Shown: positions 1 through 8,057 of the stretch, piece by piece
How the letters are laid out: every line of letters starts with the position of its first letter
Position numbering within the stretch: the first letter of the stretch is position 1
Assembly: GCA_023150475.1 (NCBI GenBank)
Contig: JAKLKU010000020.1
Location: 62,001 to 126,000 of the forward strand
DNA: 64,000 bases
From: Planctomycetota bacterium
GTDB taxonomy: Bacteria > Planctomycetota > UBA1135 > GCA-002686595
Reading direction: 5' to 3'
The notes under the pieces: model-generated
What the model saw: the letters and a program-made list of their open reading frames with translations, nothing else
Database searches by the model: none
What the model was told of the DNA's origin: nothing
Translations under genes and position numbers: made by a program

Positions 1-1529
1 CTGACGACCGAACCACGCGCCATCGTCTCGAGTGCGTCGCCGTCGCGTTCCGGCGCATCGGGTGAAAGCGTCACGAGCGAGAGACCGACCAGTTCCTCGG
101 GCGAGCGCCCGACGAGTTCCGCCGCCGCCGGGTTCGCACGCACGACGCGGCCGTCGGGTCCGAGCACGAGCAACGCGCCTGCCATCGAGTCGAGCACGCT
201 GCTCAACTGGTCGAGCGAGACGGTGGAAGCCGCAAGCGCTTCGGCCATGCGGTTGAACGCGCGGCCGAGGATGCCGATCTCGTCGCTCGACGTCGCGTCG
301 ACGCGGGTCGCGAGCTCGCCTTTGCCGATCCGTTCCGCGGCGTCGGTCAGTGCGCCGAGGGGCCTCGCGATCGAACGCGACACGACGAGCCCGAGCGCGA
401 GTGCGAGGACGAGGCCCGCGGCGTTGGTCCAGAGTTCGAGCCGAGCCGCTTCGTCGGAGCGCGCCGAGATCGCTTCGAGCTCGGAGGACAGAGTCTCTTC
501 GGTGTGCTTGTGGTACGCGATCGCGCGCGGTTGGATCTCGGTGCGCAGGAACGGTTCGAGGCTCTCGTCGAGCAGCCGTTCCGCGGCAGGCGCGTCGGTC
601 GCCGCGAGCGCCACGAACTCTCGCACGTGGCCCGCGAACGCGGATTCGCGCGCGGAGAGCGGCGCGAGCCATTCGGTCTCGCTGCGGCTCGCGAACGCGG
701 AACCGGACTCGCGTGTCTCGCTGCGCGCGGATTCACGGCTTTCGTCGAGGCTCTCCGCGAAGAGTCCGTACGCGTCGAACACACGATCCTCGAGGTCCTC
801 GATGCGCCGTTTGCGCGCGGTCGGATCGCCGGCGGCGCGTTCGTTCGCGCGGAAGCGTTCGGTGAGCAGTTCGTGCGCGGCGGCGAGGCACTCCTGGGTC
901 GCGAGCGACATGCGCATCGCGTTCTCCATGCGATAGAGCGGTCCACGCGGCGTCTCGATGCCGGTGTCTCGGTCGGCGGCGATCACGAGGCCGGAGATCT
1001 CGAGCTCCCAACCGCTCGCGGCTTCCCGTACCGCCGTGACGGTGCCTTTGACCTTGTCGTCGCGTTTGATCGACCGCGTCTCGACCTTGCGCGCCGTCCA
1101 GGTGCCGTCGGCTTCGACGCGACACGACACTTCGACGCGCGAGCCCGTCTGGAGCGCCGCGAGCGGGTCGTCGCCGCCGGCGAAATCGAACTCGGTGGTG
1201 GAGTCGACGGCGACGCGTTGGCCGAGCACGTGCAGCGTGCGTCCGTCGTGGTCGAGGGCGGCGAGCGCGCCGCGCAGTTTCGGTCGACGCGTCGCAGGCA
1301 GCCGCTCGAGCTTCTCGGCGACGAAGCGGCCGTTCTGCGCGAGTGCGCCTTCGATTTCGAGCGCCAGGCCGACCGTCGCGCGCGGATCGACCGCGAGCTC
1401 CGCGGTCCGGGCGAGCGATTCGACGTCGCCTTGGATGCCGCGATTGATGCGCCACGACACGACGCCGACCACACCCATGACGGTGACGACCGAAAGCGCG
1501 GCGAGGGTCAGGCGGAGGCGGAGCTGCAT
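1..1529 (-). CDS. Membrane HAMP-PAS sensor protein (5' part only)
   Basis: The reading frame starts at the ATG at 1529 and runs off the left edge, so the output domain is missing. It could be a histidine kinase, a chemoreceptor or a cyclase. Translating the minus strand gives a basic N-terminus (MQLRLRL) and a first membrane segment, then an extracytoplasmic region. That region includes a stretch resembling the small DUF5666-type beta domain (KGTVTAV, around residues 175-205). A second membrane segment (AAGLVLALALGLVVS) follows at about 375-390, then a HAMP linker (PLGALTDAAERIGKGELATRV) and the start of a PAS domain (GALLVLGPDGRVVRANPAAAELVG). HAMP and PAS together imply signal relay across the membrane. 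No strong ribosome site precedes the start. The neighbour on the other side is divergent, so nothing is known about its partner regulator. Confidence 0.8.
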   Translation of the reverse strand, partial: MQLRLRLTLAALSVVTVMGVVGVVSWRINRGIQGDVESLARTAELAVDPRATVGLALEIEGALAQNGRFVAEKLERLPATRRPKLRGALAALDHDGRTLHVLGQRVAVDSTTEFDFAGGDDPLAALQTGSRVEVSCRVEADGTWTARKVETRSIKRDDKVKGTVTAVREAASGWELEISGLVIAADRDTGIETPRGPLYRMENAMRMSLATQECLAAAHELLTERFRANERAAGDPTARKRRIEDLEDRVFDAYGLFAESLDESRESARSETRESGSAFASRSETEWLAPLSARESAFAGHVREFVALAATDAPAAERLLDESLEPFLRTEIQPRAIAYHKHTEETLSSELEAISARSDEAARLELWTNAAGLVLALALGLVVSRSIARPLGALTDAAERIGKGELATRVDATSSDEIGILGRAFNRMAEALAASTVSLDQLSSVLDSMAGALLVLGPDGRVVRANPAAAELVGRSPEELVGLSLVTLSPDAPERDGDALETMARGSVV

Positions 1530-1834
1530 GGCGGTCCCGAAGGCCGCCCGGAAGGTCAAATCGGGTGCCGTCGGCCTCCACGGTCGTGCCGACGGCGCCC
1601 GGCGACGCGCCGTCCGAGACCTGGACGCAGAGACCGACGCTCGTCCAGGATCGAGTCGCCGGCGATCTTTCGCCCGGATCACCCGTTACCGGGTGCCGCG
1701 CCGCGCGTCATTCCCCCCGGGTGGGTGGGGGCTAGGGATGGAGGGGGATCGCCGCGGCGTCGAGCGCGCCGCCCTGCGAGTCTTCCCACCCCGGAAGTAA
1801 CCGCTCCCGCCGTGAAGCTAGCCTCGCCCGCACG
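1530..1834. other. Divergent intergenic spacer
   Basis: This 305-bp spacer lies between two divergently transcribed genes and should hold both promoters. It is GC-rich, with a G-run segment around 1717-1750 (gggtgggtgggggctaggga). I see no convincing -35/-10 pair, hairpin or small gene in it. Confidence 0.5.
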
Positions 1835-3097
1835 ATGGCCCTGCACGTTCCCGTCGACGAGGCCCGGCCCGACCCGGTCGCTCCGCGCACCCGGCGCGAC
1901 GCTCGACTCGCGCTCGCAAGCCTCTGGCTCTCCGTCGGCGCAGCCGCGCTCGCGATCGCCGCCGCGTGGCTCCTCTGGCGCGCGCTCCGCGGCGACGCGA
2001 CCGAAACCCGAGCCGTGCCTGCCGCTCGCTCGGAGTTCGAGTGCGTGCTTCGCGACGCCGACGTCGAGTGCGTCGAACGCATGCTGCGCGGCGAGTTGCG
2101 CTTCGAACGCGTCACCGCGGCGCGTCTCGAGGCACACGCGCGCCGCCACGGTTGGCGGCTCGGCGGTCGCACGAGCGTCGTCGCAGTCGTCCCGCCGGGT
2201 CGCTGCGCTCCGCGGGCGGTCGACGCGATCGCGGCACGCGCCACGGCGTTCGACGCCGCGCTCGATCCAGGAAGCGTGGCGCTCGTCGGCGAGCTGCTCT
2301 CGCGCAACGGGCGGCACGCCGACGCCGAGCCGCTGTTCGCCCGACTCGCGGAGCACTGCGTGAACTCGGCCGAGCCCGAGGTCGCGACCTCCGCGCGCTT
2401 CGACGCGGAACTCGCCGCCGCGTACGAGGCGCTCCTGCTCGGGCGCGCCGAGGACTGCGCGACGCGGCTCGCGCGGCTGCGCACGGAACTCCGCGAAGAA
2501 CACGGCCGACGTCGCGCGACCAGCGCCACTCCCGAGTGCGGGTTCTGCGCGACGCCGTGGGACGGCGTTCGACGTGGCGCGGAGCTCGAGGAGCTCGCGC
2601 TCCGGGCGGCGCTGGTGCGCGGCGATTTCGAGGCGTTGCGCGCCGCGAGCGCGCAGGGGCGCGGCGTCCTCCAGCACGCGTTCGTCTTCGACGGCGACGA
2701 CGTGCGCGCGCTCGTCGGCGAAGACACGTGGTGCCGCGCGCTCGCAGAGCACGGTTTCGGGTCGCTCGACGAATTGCGCGCCGGGTTCGCGTCCCTCGCG
2801 GACGGCGACTCGGCCACGCCGCTCGCCGAGGCTCGCCGCGACATTCGGTGGCTCCTGTGGCGCGTGCTGCGCGCCGACGAGCGCGAGCTCGCGAGTGCGG
2901 TCGGCGCACTGGTCCTGCCGCCAGATTTCGGCAGCGTTCAGCAGCACGAGCTCGCCGACGCGCTGGTGGCGAGCGGCCGAGACTTCGTCGGCGCCACGCT
3001 CGCCGCTTGGCGTGCGCAGGAAACCGACGAAGTCACACGACGTGTGCTCGACGACCGCTACGACACGTGGCTCGTGTTCCGCGCGCGTCGTGATTGA
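1835..3097 (+). CDS. Hypothetical single-pass membrane protein
   Basis: I do not recognise this 420-residue protein. It has a short charged cytoplasmic N-terminus, one membrane segment at about residues 28-50 (LASLWLSVGAAALAIAAAWLLW) and a large, mostly helical, Ala/Glu/Arg-rich exterior domain. Several cysteines are spread through it (FECVLRDADVECVE, PECGFCATPW). The alternating helices hint at an alpha-solenoid, but no repeat is clear enough to name. The start is the first ATG after the spacer. Amino-acid composition favours this frame over the arginine-rich opposite-strand frames. The gene converges with the PDZ lipoprotein gene, 6 bp away, so it is probably monocistronic. Confidence 0.6.
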   Translation: MALHVPVDEARPDPVAPRTRRDARLALASLWLSVGAAALAIAAAWLLWRALRGDATETRAVPAARSEFECVLRDADVECVERMLRGELRFERVTAARLEAHARRHGWRLGGRTSVVAVVPPGRCAPRAVDAIAARATAFDAALDPGSVALVGELLSRNGRHADAEPLFARLAEHCVNSAEPEVATSARFDAELAAAYEALLLGRAEDCATRLARLRTELREEHGRRRATSATPECGFCATPWDGVRRGAELEELALRAALVRGDFEALRAASAQGRGVLQHAFVFDGDDVRALVGEDTWCRALAEHGFGSLDELRAGFASLADGDSATPLAEARRDIRWLLWRVLRADERELASAVGALVLPPDFGSVQQHELADALVASGRDFVGATLAAWRAQETDEVTRRVLDDRYDTWLVFRARRD

Positions 3098-3103
3098 CCG
3101 CGC

Positions 3104-4252
3104 TCAGCGGTTTGCCTCGGCGACGAAGTCGTCGAAGTCGGTGACGGCGTCGGACTTCGTCCAAAGGCCGATCGCGCCGCGATCGAAGAACGTGTCGAAT
3201 GCACTCGTCTCGACACGTCCATCGACGATCGCGGTGAGCCGCGCTCCTTCCGCGCGGAACTCGAGCGTGTGCCATTCGCCGTCGTCGGTCGCGACCTGCG
3301 CCACGGCACCCGGCAGCGTGCGCCGATCGCCGTGCACGACGCGGAAGATGCGCACGTCGTGTTCCGCGGCGTTCACGCGCGCGACCAGATAATCGTGGGG
3401 GCTCTGCCAACGCAGGATGATGCCGGCCGCACGGTCGACTCGACCCGCGTGGTAGCGGAAACGCACCCGCGCGACGACGTCCGCGGCGCGCCAGTCGGAG
3501 ACCAACGCCTGCGGGAAGCGGATGCCCGTCGCATCCGCCGACGCCTGCCGCAGCACCTGCCCGGAATCGCCGCGGATCACGCGCCATGCGGGTGCCTCTC
3601 CGTGACCGCCGCGCTTCGCGAAGAGCCCCTTCGGTGGGCGTTCGGCCTCCGAGTCCTCGAAGTCGAACCTGACGGGCGCCGGCACGCTCGGCGTGGCGAC
3701 GAGGTCGGGGAACTGTTCGAGCTCGTCCTCGTCTTCTTCCGGTCGAGGGCCGAGCTCGACGGTCAGCGTCCGCCGCTCGCCGCCGCGGGTGAACACGAGC
3801 TCGACGGCGTCGCCCACGCTCCGCGCGCGCACCGCGCGGGCGAGCGACGCCTTCGCGTCGAGCACTCTCCCGTCGAAGCGTTCGAGCACGTCGCCGATCG
3901 CGAGTCCCGCGCGTTCGGCCGCCGTGTCGGGGTAGACCGCGTTCAACCGCAGTCCACCGTCGATCGGGTCGCTGTCGACGCCGAGGTACGGCACCGGCAC
4001 CACTTCGTCGAGCGTCAAACGCAAGTCGAGCCGAGCGCGCGCCATGAGCTCGTCGAGGCGCGCGTGATAGCGCTGCGTGATCTCGCGCCGCAGGACCGCA
4101 GGATCCTCGCGCGACGGCGGCGCGGGCGTCGCGAGCACGCCAGGCTCGGCGGCGCGCGTCACGGCCCGTTCGCTTCGAACGTCGGCGTCGCGCGGCGACG
4201 CGCACGCGGCGACGAAGAGGAACGACGACACGAACACGCTGTGCTTCGCCAT
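3104..4252 (-). CDS. PDZ-domain lipoprotein with C-terminal LamG/DUF1080-like domain
   Basis: The 382-residue product starts with a lipoprotein signal (hydrophobic stretch ending FVAAC, Cys17), so it should be lipid-anchored outside the cytoplasm. Residues about 85-170 form a PDZ domain (YLGVDSDP..GGLRLNAVYPDTAAERAGLAIGDVLERFDG). The C-terminal half resembles the jelly-roll 3-keto-disaccharide hydrolase/DUF1080 or LamG fold (RFRYHAGRVDRAAGIILRW, then FDTFFDRGAIGLWTKSDAVTDFDDF). No protease residues are visible, so a scaffolding or ligand-binding role is more likely than catalysis. The start is fixed by a good ribosome site, ggaggtg, a few bases before the ATG at 4252. The adjacent exosortase gene lies upstream on the same strand with about 60 bp between, so co-transcription is possible. 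Confidence 0.75.
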   Translation of the reverse strand: MAKHSVFVSSFLFVAACASPRDADVRSERAVTRAAEPGVLATPAPPSREDPAVLRREITQRYHARLDELMARARLDLRLTLDEVVPVPYLGVDSDPIDGGLRLNAVYPDTAAERAGLAIGDVLERFDGRVLDAKASLARAVRARSVGDAVELVFTRGGERRTLTVELGPRPEEDEDELEQFPDLVATPSVPAPVRFDFEDSEAERPPKGLFAKRGGHGEAPAWRVIRGDSGQVLRQASADATGIRFPQALVSDWRAADVVARVRFRYHAGRVDRAAGIILRWQSPHDYLVARVNAAEHDVRIFRVVHGDRRTLPGAVAQVATDDGEWHTLEFRAEGARLTAIVDGRVETSAFDTFFDRGAIGLWTKSDAVTDFDDFVAEANR

Positions 4253-4311
4253 GGTCACCTCCGCGAGACCGCCCTTAGAACCGCGGAGCGTGCGCGTTGC
4301 AACGCGCCGCA

Positions 4312-5934
4312 TCACTTCCAGAGCTCGGCGCGGCCGAGCGCGAGTCCGACTACGACCAAGAGCCCGTTCGCGAAGGCGTGCGCCCAAACGCAGTCCGCAA
4401 GAGCGCCGCGCCGGCGATAGACGAGTGCGAAGACGAAACCGGCGAGCACGCCCGCGAACGCACGCTCGTGCAGCGCGCCGAACGCCACTGCGGAAACACC
4501 GAGCGGCACGAGCCCGAGTCCGGTCGGTGCGACGGCGGCGAAGTCGCGCGCGACGACGCGCCGCGCGAGGAACCCGCGGAACGCGAGCTCCTCGACCACC
4601 GGCGTGACCGCGACCGCGTGCAACGCCCGCAGCGCGAGCTCGACGTCGCCGGTCGACGTCACCACTCCGGGCTCGCGCAGAGCGATCGCGAGCCAAACGA
4701 CGGCGACGGCCGCACCGGCGCCGAGTGCGAGCCCGCTCGGTCGCACGAACTCGCCGCGGTAGCGCGGCAGGAACCAAACGAGCGCCGCGCAACCGACCAG
4801 CGGGCGGACGAAGTAGAGCGGTTCGTGGGCTTCGGCGGCGAACGCTCGCGAGACCCACGTCGCGAACAGCACGGTGATCCACGGCACGAGGTACGGCGCG
4901 GCGGGATTCGGCTCGGCGCGCGCCGGAATCCGGGCGAAGAAGGGCGAGCGCAGCGCGAGTGTGATCGTGCCGAGCACCGCGACGGAGAAGAGCAACGTCC
5001 CGGCGTAGGAGTGGAATCCGCCGAGCGCGAGCGTCGGCGACACCCGAGCGCCGAGCGCGACCAGCGCTGCGAGACGCACCGCGTTCGCGCACCACGCCGC
5101 GAGCGCGGCGAGCGGCAGGACGAGCCACGCGCGCGAGAACCGCCAGACGTCGCGGCACAGCACGAACGAGCCGAGCACGAACACGACGGCCAAGCCGAGG
5201 CCTTCGTAGCCCGAACACTCCGGTGCGACGCGGACGGCGAAGTCGCGCGCGCCGAGCACGAGCTGCTCCGAGTCCGCGAACGCGCTCGGCTCGAAGCGCG
5301 CGAGCAGCGCGTGCGCCGCACCGAGCGTCGCGCGCCGCAGCGGCGTCCAGAGATCCTGGCTCGCGTGGCCGACGACGAATGCGAGCAGCCCGAGCGTCGC
5401 TGCGCCGACGAAGCTCGCGGGCCGCCGAAGCACGGCGTCGCGCCACGCACGCCACGGCGCGAGCGCCGCGCACCACGCGCCGAGCATCAACGCGGCGCTG
5501 GCCAAGGCACTGGCCATCCAGAGCCCCGGCCGGTTGAGCGGCTTCGCCGCGTCGAACAGCGTCTCGCCGATCACGATGAGTGCGGTGAAGCTCGCGAGTT
5601 CGAGCGCCACCGCCGCCGACCGGCGGTGCACGCCTCGCGCCGGCCCTGGGCTCGGCGGCGGCCCTGGGCTCCACGCCGGCGCCGCGCGCGGCTGCGCTCC
5701 GGTCGCGACGAACGCGACCAGCACCAACGCGGCCGCGAGACTCGCCGCGAGCGGCATCACGAAACCGGACGCCGCGACCCAGGGCGACCACCAGCCCGAG
5801 CCGCAACGTTCGAGCGCCGCGGAATCGAAGCGCACGCCGAGCGCCAACGTCTGCGCGGCGAGCGAGGCGCTCCAGACGACGACGAACGGGCGCTTCGATC
5901 CGGCCGAAGGGGATTGCGCGGCGTTCGAGTTCAC
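4312..5934 (-). CDS. xrtE: Exosortase E / CPBP protease fusion (VPEID-CTERM system)
   Basis: This 540-residue polytopic membrane protein joins two enzymes. The N-terminal two-thirds is an exosortase, with the catalytic-triad motifs APECSGYEG (Cys240), NAVRLAAL (Arg) and FHSYAG (His) in order. The C-terminal third is a CPBP/CAAX-type intramembrane protease: EELAFRGF, then FALVYRRRG and HAFANG. This pairing is the architecture of the exosortase E/protease family, which cleaves and transfers proteins carrying a VPEID-CTERM tail. The gene just upstream (5978-6289) encodes a small secreted protein with that tail. The start is a GTG at 5934, 43 bp after that gene's stop, so the two form an operon. 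No strong ribosome site was seen, and an ATG start elsewhere is not obvious. Confidence 0.9.
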   Translation of the reverse strand: MNSNAAQSPSAGSKRPFVVVWSASLAAQTLALGVRFDSAALERCGSGWWSPWVAASGFVMPLAASLAAALVLVAFVATGAQPRAAPAWSPGPPPSPGPARGVHRRSAAVALELASFTALIVIGETLFDAAKPLNRPGLWMASALASAALMLGAWCAALAPWRAWRDAVLRRPASFVGAATLGLLAFVVGHASQDLWTPLRRATLGAAHALLARFEPSAFADSEQLVLGARDFAVRVAPECSGYEGLGLAVVFVLGSFVLCRDVWRFSRAWLVLPLAALAAWCANAVRLAALVALGARVSPTLALGGFHSYAGTLLFSVAVLGTITLALRSPFFARIPARAEPNPAAPYLVPWITVLFATWVSRAFAAEAHEPLYFVRPLVGCAALVWFLPRYRGEFVRPSGLALGAGAAVAVVWLAIALREPGVVTSTGDVELALRALHAVAVTPVVEELAFRGFLARRVVARDFAAVAPTGLGLVPLGVSAVAFGALHERAFAGVLAGFVFALVYRRRGALADCVWAHAFANGLLVVVGLALGRAELWK

Positions 5935-5977
5935 GCCGTCGAAGTCGCGGGTGCCGCGGGCGGCGCGAATCGGTCGC

Positions 5978-6289
5978 TCAGCTCGCGCGCGAGCGGCGGC
6001 CAGCGTCGACGAGCAGTCCGATGCCGATCACGAGCGCCAAGAGCCCGCCGAGGCCCGCGCCGTCGATTTCCGGCGCGCTGCTCGGACCGGGAACCTCTTT
6101 GGGCGGCACGCGCCGCCCCTCGCGCTCGTGGCCGCTCGTGTCCGCGTCCTCGCTCGCCGCGGGCGGCGGCGTGTAGTCGCCCGTCGAACCGGCGTGGGGC
6201 GTGCCGGAACCGTGACCGGTGCCTTGGGCCCAGACAGAACCTGCGAGGGCACAGGCGAGCAGCGTGGTCGTGAAGCGGCGGGCGAGCAT
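5978..6289 (-). CDS. Small VPEID-CTERM sorting-signal protein
   Basis: The 103-residue product has an N-terminal signal peptide (LARRFTTTLLACALAGSVWAQ) and then a low-complexity Gly/Ser/Thr/Pro/charged spacer. It ends in a tripartite sorting signal: the motif APEID at about residues 73-77, a hydrophobic helix (GGLLALVIGIGLLVDA) and an arginine-rich tail (GRRSRAS). That matches the VPEID-CTERM class recognised by exosortase E, encoded immediately downstream. The mature protein would be mostly disordered spacer, probably a surface or envelope protein of unknown function. Transcription probably starts in the divergent spacer 6290-6599. Only one substrate is visible here, and others may be scattered through the genome. 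Confidence 0.85.
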   Translation of the reverse strand: MLARRFTTTLLACALAGSVWAQGTGHGSGTPHAGSTGDYTPPPAASEDADTSGHEREGRRVPPKEVPGPSSAPEIDGAGLGGLLALVIGIGLLVDAGRRSRAS

Positions 6290-6599
6290 CGGGTTCTCCG
6301 GAAGGCGGCGCAGGTGGAAGGACGGCGGCCGGACATCGTCGCCGGCAACCGCACGCTGTCAAGGCGGGCGTGCCGATCATGCGGCGGATGGCCCAACAAT
6401 GCGACTTCGTCGGCCGCGGGCTCCGGGCGACATGCTTCGCGCGAGAGGCGCGGCGCCGCGCCGCCGCCTGCTCGACGGCGCCTCCCGGTGGGCGTTCGAG
6501 CGCTCGCCTCGACCCTCAGGAGTTCGGCGCGCGCGGCCGATCCTCGCGTCGTCCCAGGCGGTCGCATCCCGGCGACCGCGGTTCCCGGAGAGTCCCGTC
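6290..6599. other. Divergent intergenic spacer
   Basis: This 310-bp spacer lies between the VPEID protein gene (leftward) and the TIR-like protein gene (rightward). It is expected to hold both promoters. The right-hand gene's frame stays open across it, but the residues are arginine-rich and look non-coding. No clear promoter or operator was recognised. Confidence 0.45.
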
Positions 6600-7391
6600 A
6601 TGCCCGTCCCCGAACTCGAAGCGCTCGCCGAATCCATCGAACGAGGCCAGGCCCTGCTGCGCACGGCCCTGGCGCTCAGTGCGGGGCTCGGCCGGCGCGC
6701 CGACGACCAATCACGCCCCGAGATCGTCCAGGCGCGCGAGCTCTTCGGTGTGCTCGTCCGCTGGGATCGCACCAACGAGGAGTTGATCGCGCGGCTCGAG
6801 CCGACGCGGCCCGAGCTGCTCGCGCGGTACCGCGCCATCGAGCAACCCGACAAGCAGCTCTTCATCACCGACTTCGGTTCCGTGCGCGCGCGAGTCGCCG
6901 ACGGCATCACGAAACGCATCGCGTTCCTCCAGGCGCTCGTGCACGACGGCAGCGGCGCGCGAGCGAAGGAGTGCGCGTTCCTGGGCCACGGTCGATCGCT
7001 CGTCTGGCGCGAGGTCGGCGACTTCCTCGAGCGTCGGCTCGGTGTCGCGACCGCGGAGTTCAACCGCGAGCCCGCGGCGAGCCTCGTCGCCGTCGAACGC
7101 ATCGAGACGCTGCTCGAACGCTGCACGGTCGCGATCGCGATCCTGACGGCGGAGGATCGTCAGTCGGACGGCTCGCTGCGCGCGCGAGAGAACGTCGTGC
7201 ACGAGCTCGGCCTCTTCCAAGGTCGTCTCGGTCGCCGACGCACCATCGCGCTCGTCGAAGACGGTTGCGAGCTCTGCTCGAACCTCGCCGGCGTCCAGTA
7301 CCTCGGGTTCCCGTCCAACCGGGTGTCCGCGAGCTTCGAAGAGTTGCGGCGGGTGCTCGAGCGCGAAGGCATCGTGCGACCCGCCGCGTGA
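6600..7391 (+). CDS. TIR-like nucleotide-binding domain protein (candidate defence effector)
   Basis: The product is 263 residues. The N-terminal half (about 1-120) is a helical region I do not recognise. The C-terminal half (about 125-255) matches the TIR-like domain called predicted nucleotide-binding, or CAP12/PycTIR type. It has FLGHGRS at the first strand, then TVAIAILTAEDRQ, RARENVVHELGLFQGRLGRRR and NLAGVQYLGF. Glu202 in HELG sits where the NADase catalytic glutamate lies in this family. Related proteins hydrolyse NAD+ in CBASS and Pycsar anti-phage systems. No cyclase is visible beside it, so the defence role is inference. The ATG at 6600 follows ggagag, and upstream in-frame codons look like spacer. 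It converges with the winged-helix gene, 7 bp away. Confidence 0.75.
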   Translation: MPVPELEALAESIERGQALLRTALALSAGLGRRADDQSRPEIVQARELFGVLVRWDRTNEELIARLEPTRPELLARYRAIEQPDKQLFITDFGSVRARVADGITKRIAFLQALVHDGSGARAKECAFLGHGRSLVWREVGDFLERRLGVATAEFNREPAASLVAVERIETLLERCTVAIAILTAEDRQSDGSLRARENVVHELGLFQGRLGRRRTIALVEDGCELCSNLAGVQYLGFPSNRVSASFEELRRVLEREGIVRPAA

Positions 7392-7398
7392 CGGCCGT

Positions 7399-7890
7399 TC
7401 AGGCGAGCGAGTAACGCGTGCCGCGGTTGCGGCCGGTCGTCTTCACTCGATTCGCTTCGATCAGCTTCTTCATCGGCAGACGCATCGTGTGCGTGTCGGT
7501 GCCGAGCGCGTCGGCGATTTCCTCGCCGCGTTGGTTCGGGTGCGCTCGCAGATGCTCGAGCAGGCGTTCCGCGAGGTCCTCGACGTCGCCCGAGCTGCGG
7601 CGGCCGCCGCCCGACTTCGGCGCGGCCGCGCGTCCGACGGTCACGCCGTTCAGCGCGAGCGCCGCCGCCAACGTCGCGCGGATCTCGTCGAGCGCTTTGC
7701 GCGTCGCGGCGTCGTCGGACTCGCTCTGCGCCTTCTCGATCGAACGGAGCGCAGCGTTCATGTACCGCAGCGCCGGCGATTTCTTGGCCTTCGCGCGTTC
7801 CGCGCGTTGTTTGATGTCCTCGATCCTCTTCTGCAGCTCGGCGATGCGCTCTTCCGGCGTGCGCCGAGCACGATTGGCAGTCTTCGGCAT
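7399..7890 (-). CDS. Coiled-coil / winged-helix DNA-binding protein
   Basis: The 163-residue protein starts with a long charged helix of coiled-coil type (EERIAELQKRIEDIKQRAERAKAKK). A basic Ser/Gly linker (SGGGRRSSGD) follows. The C-terminal region looks like a winged helix: LAERLLEHLRAHPNQRGEEIADALGT, a recognition-type helix, and a basic wing (VKTTGRNRGTRYSLA). It is probably a DNA-binding regulator or nucleoid-type protein, with no closer name possible. I chose the ATG at 7890, which has gaggggt 8 bp upstream. An in-frame TTG two codons earlier is also possible. It is convergent with the TIR-like gene, so an operonic partnership is unlikely. Confidence 0.65.
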   Translation of the reverse strand: MPKTANRARRTPEERIAELQKRIEDIKQRAERAKAKKSPALRYMNAALRSIEKAQSESDDAATRKALDEIRATLAAALALNGVTVGRAAAPKSGGGRRSSGDVEDLAERLLEHLRAHPNQRGEEIADALGTDTHTMRLPMKKLIEANRVKTTGRNRGTRYSLA

Positions 7891-8057
7891 TTCCAAAACC
7901 CCTCTGACGGTGCGTGACGCGAGCGTGCGAGAAGCCGAGGAGGTTAACGTCGGCCGAGCAGCGGCACCAGGGTTCGACGCGAGCGGCGCGCGCGCCGCGA
8001 GTTCACGAAATGGACACGTGTTCGCGTTCGGTCGGGTCGAGCACTCACAATGCGCGC

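Noticed and set aside
504-2363. Long rightward open frame across the sensor gene and the next gene
   Set aside because: It is arginine/alanine-rich and antisense to a well-supported HAMP-PAS frame. Such frames are expected at this GC content.
4297-6273. 658-codon rightward open frame opposite the exosortase gene
   Set aside because: The opposite strand carries catalytic exosortase and CPBP motifs. This frame is low-complexity Arg/Glu/Asp sequence.
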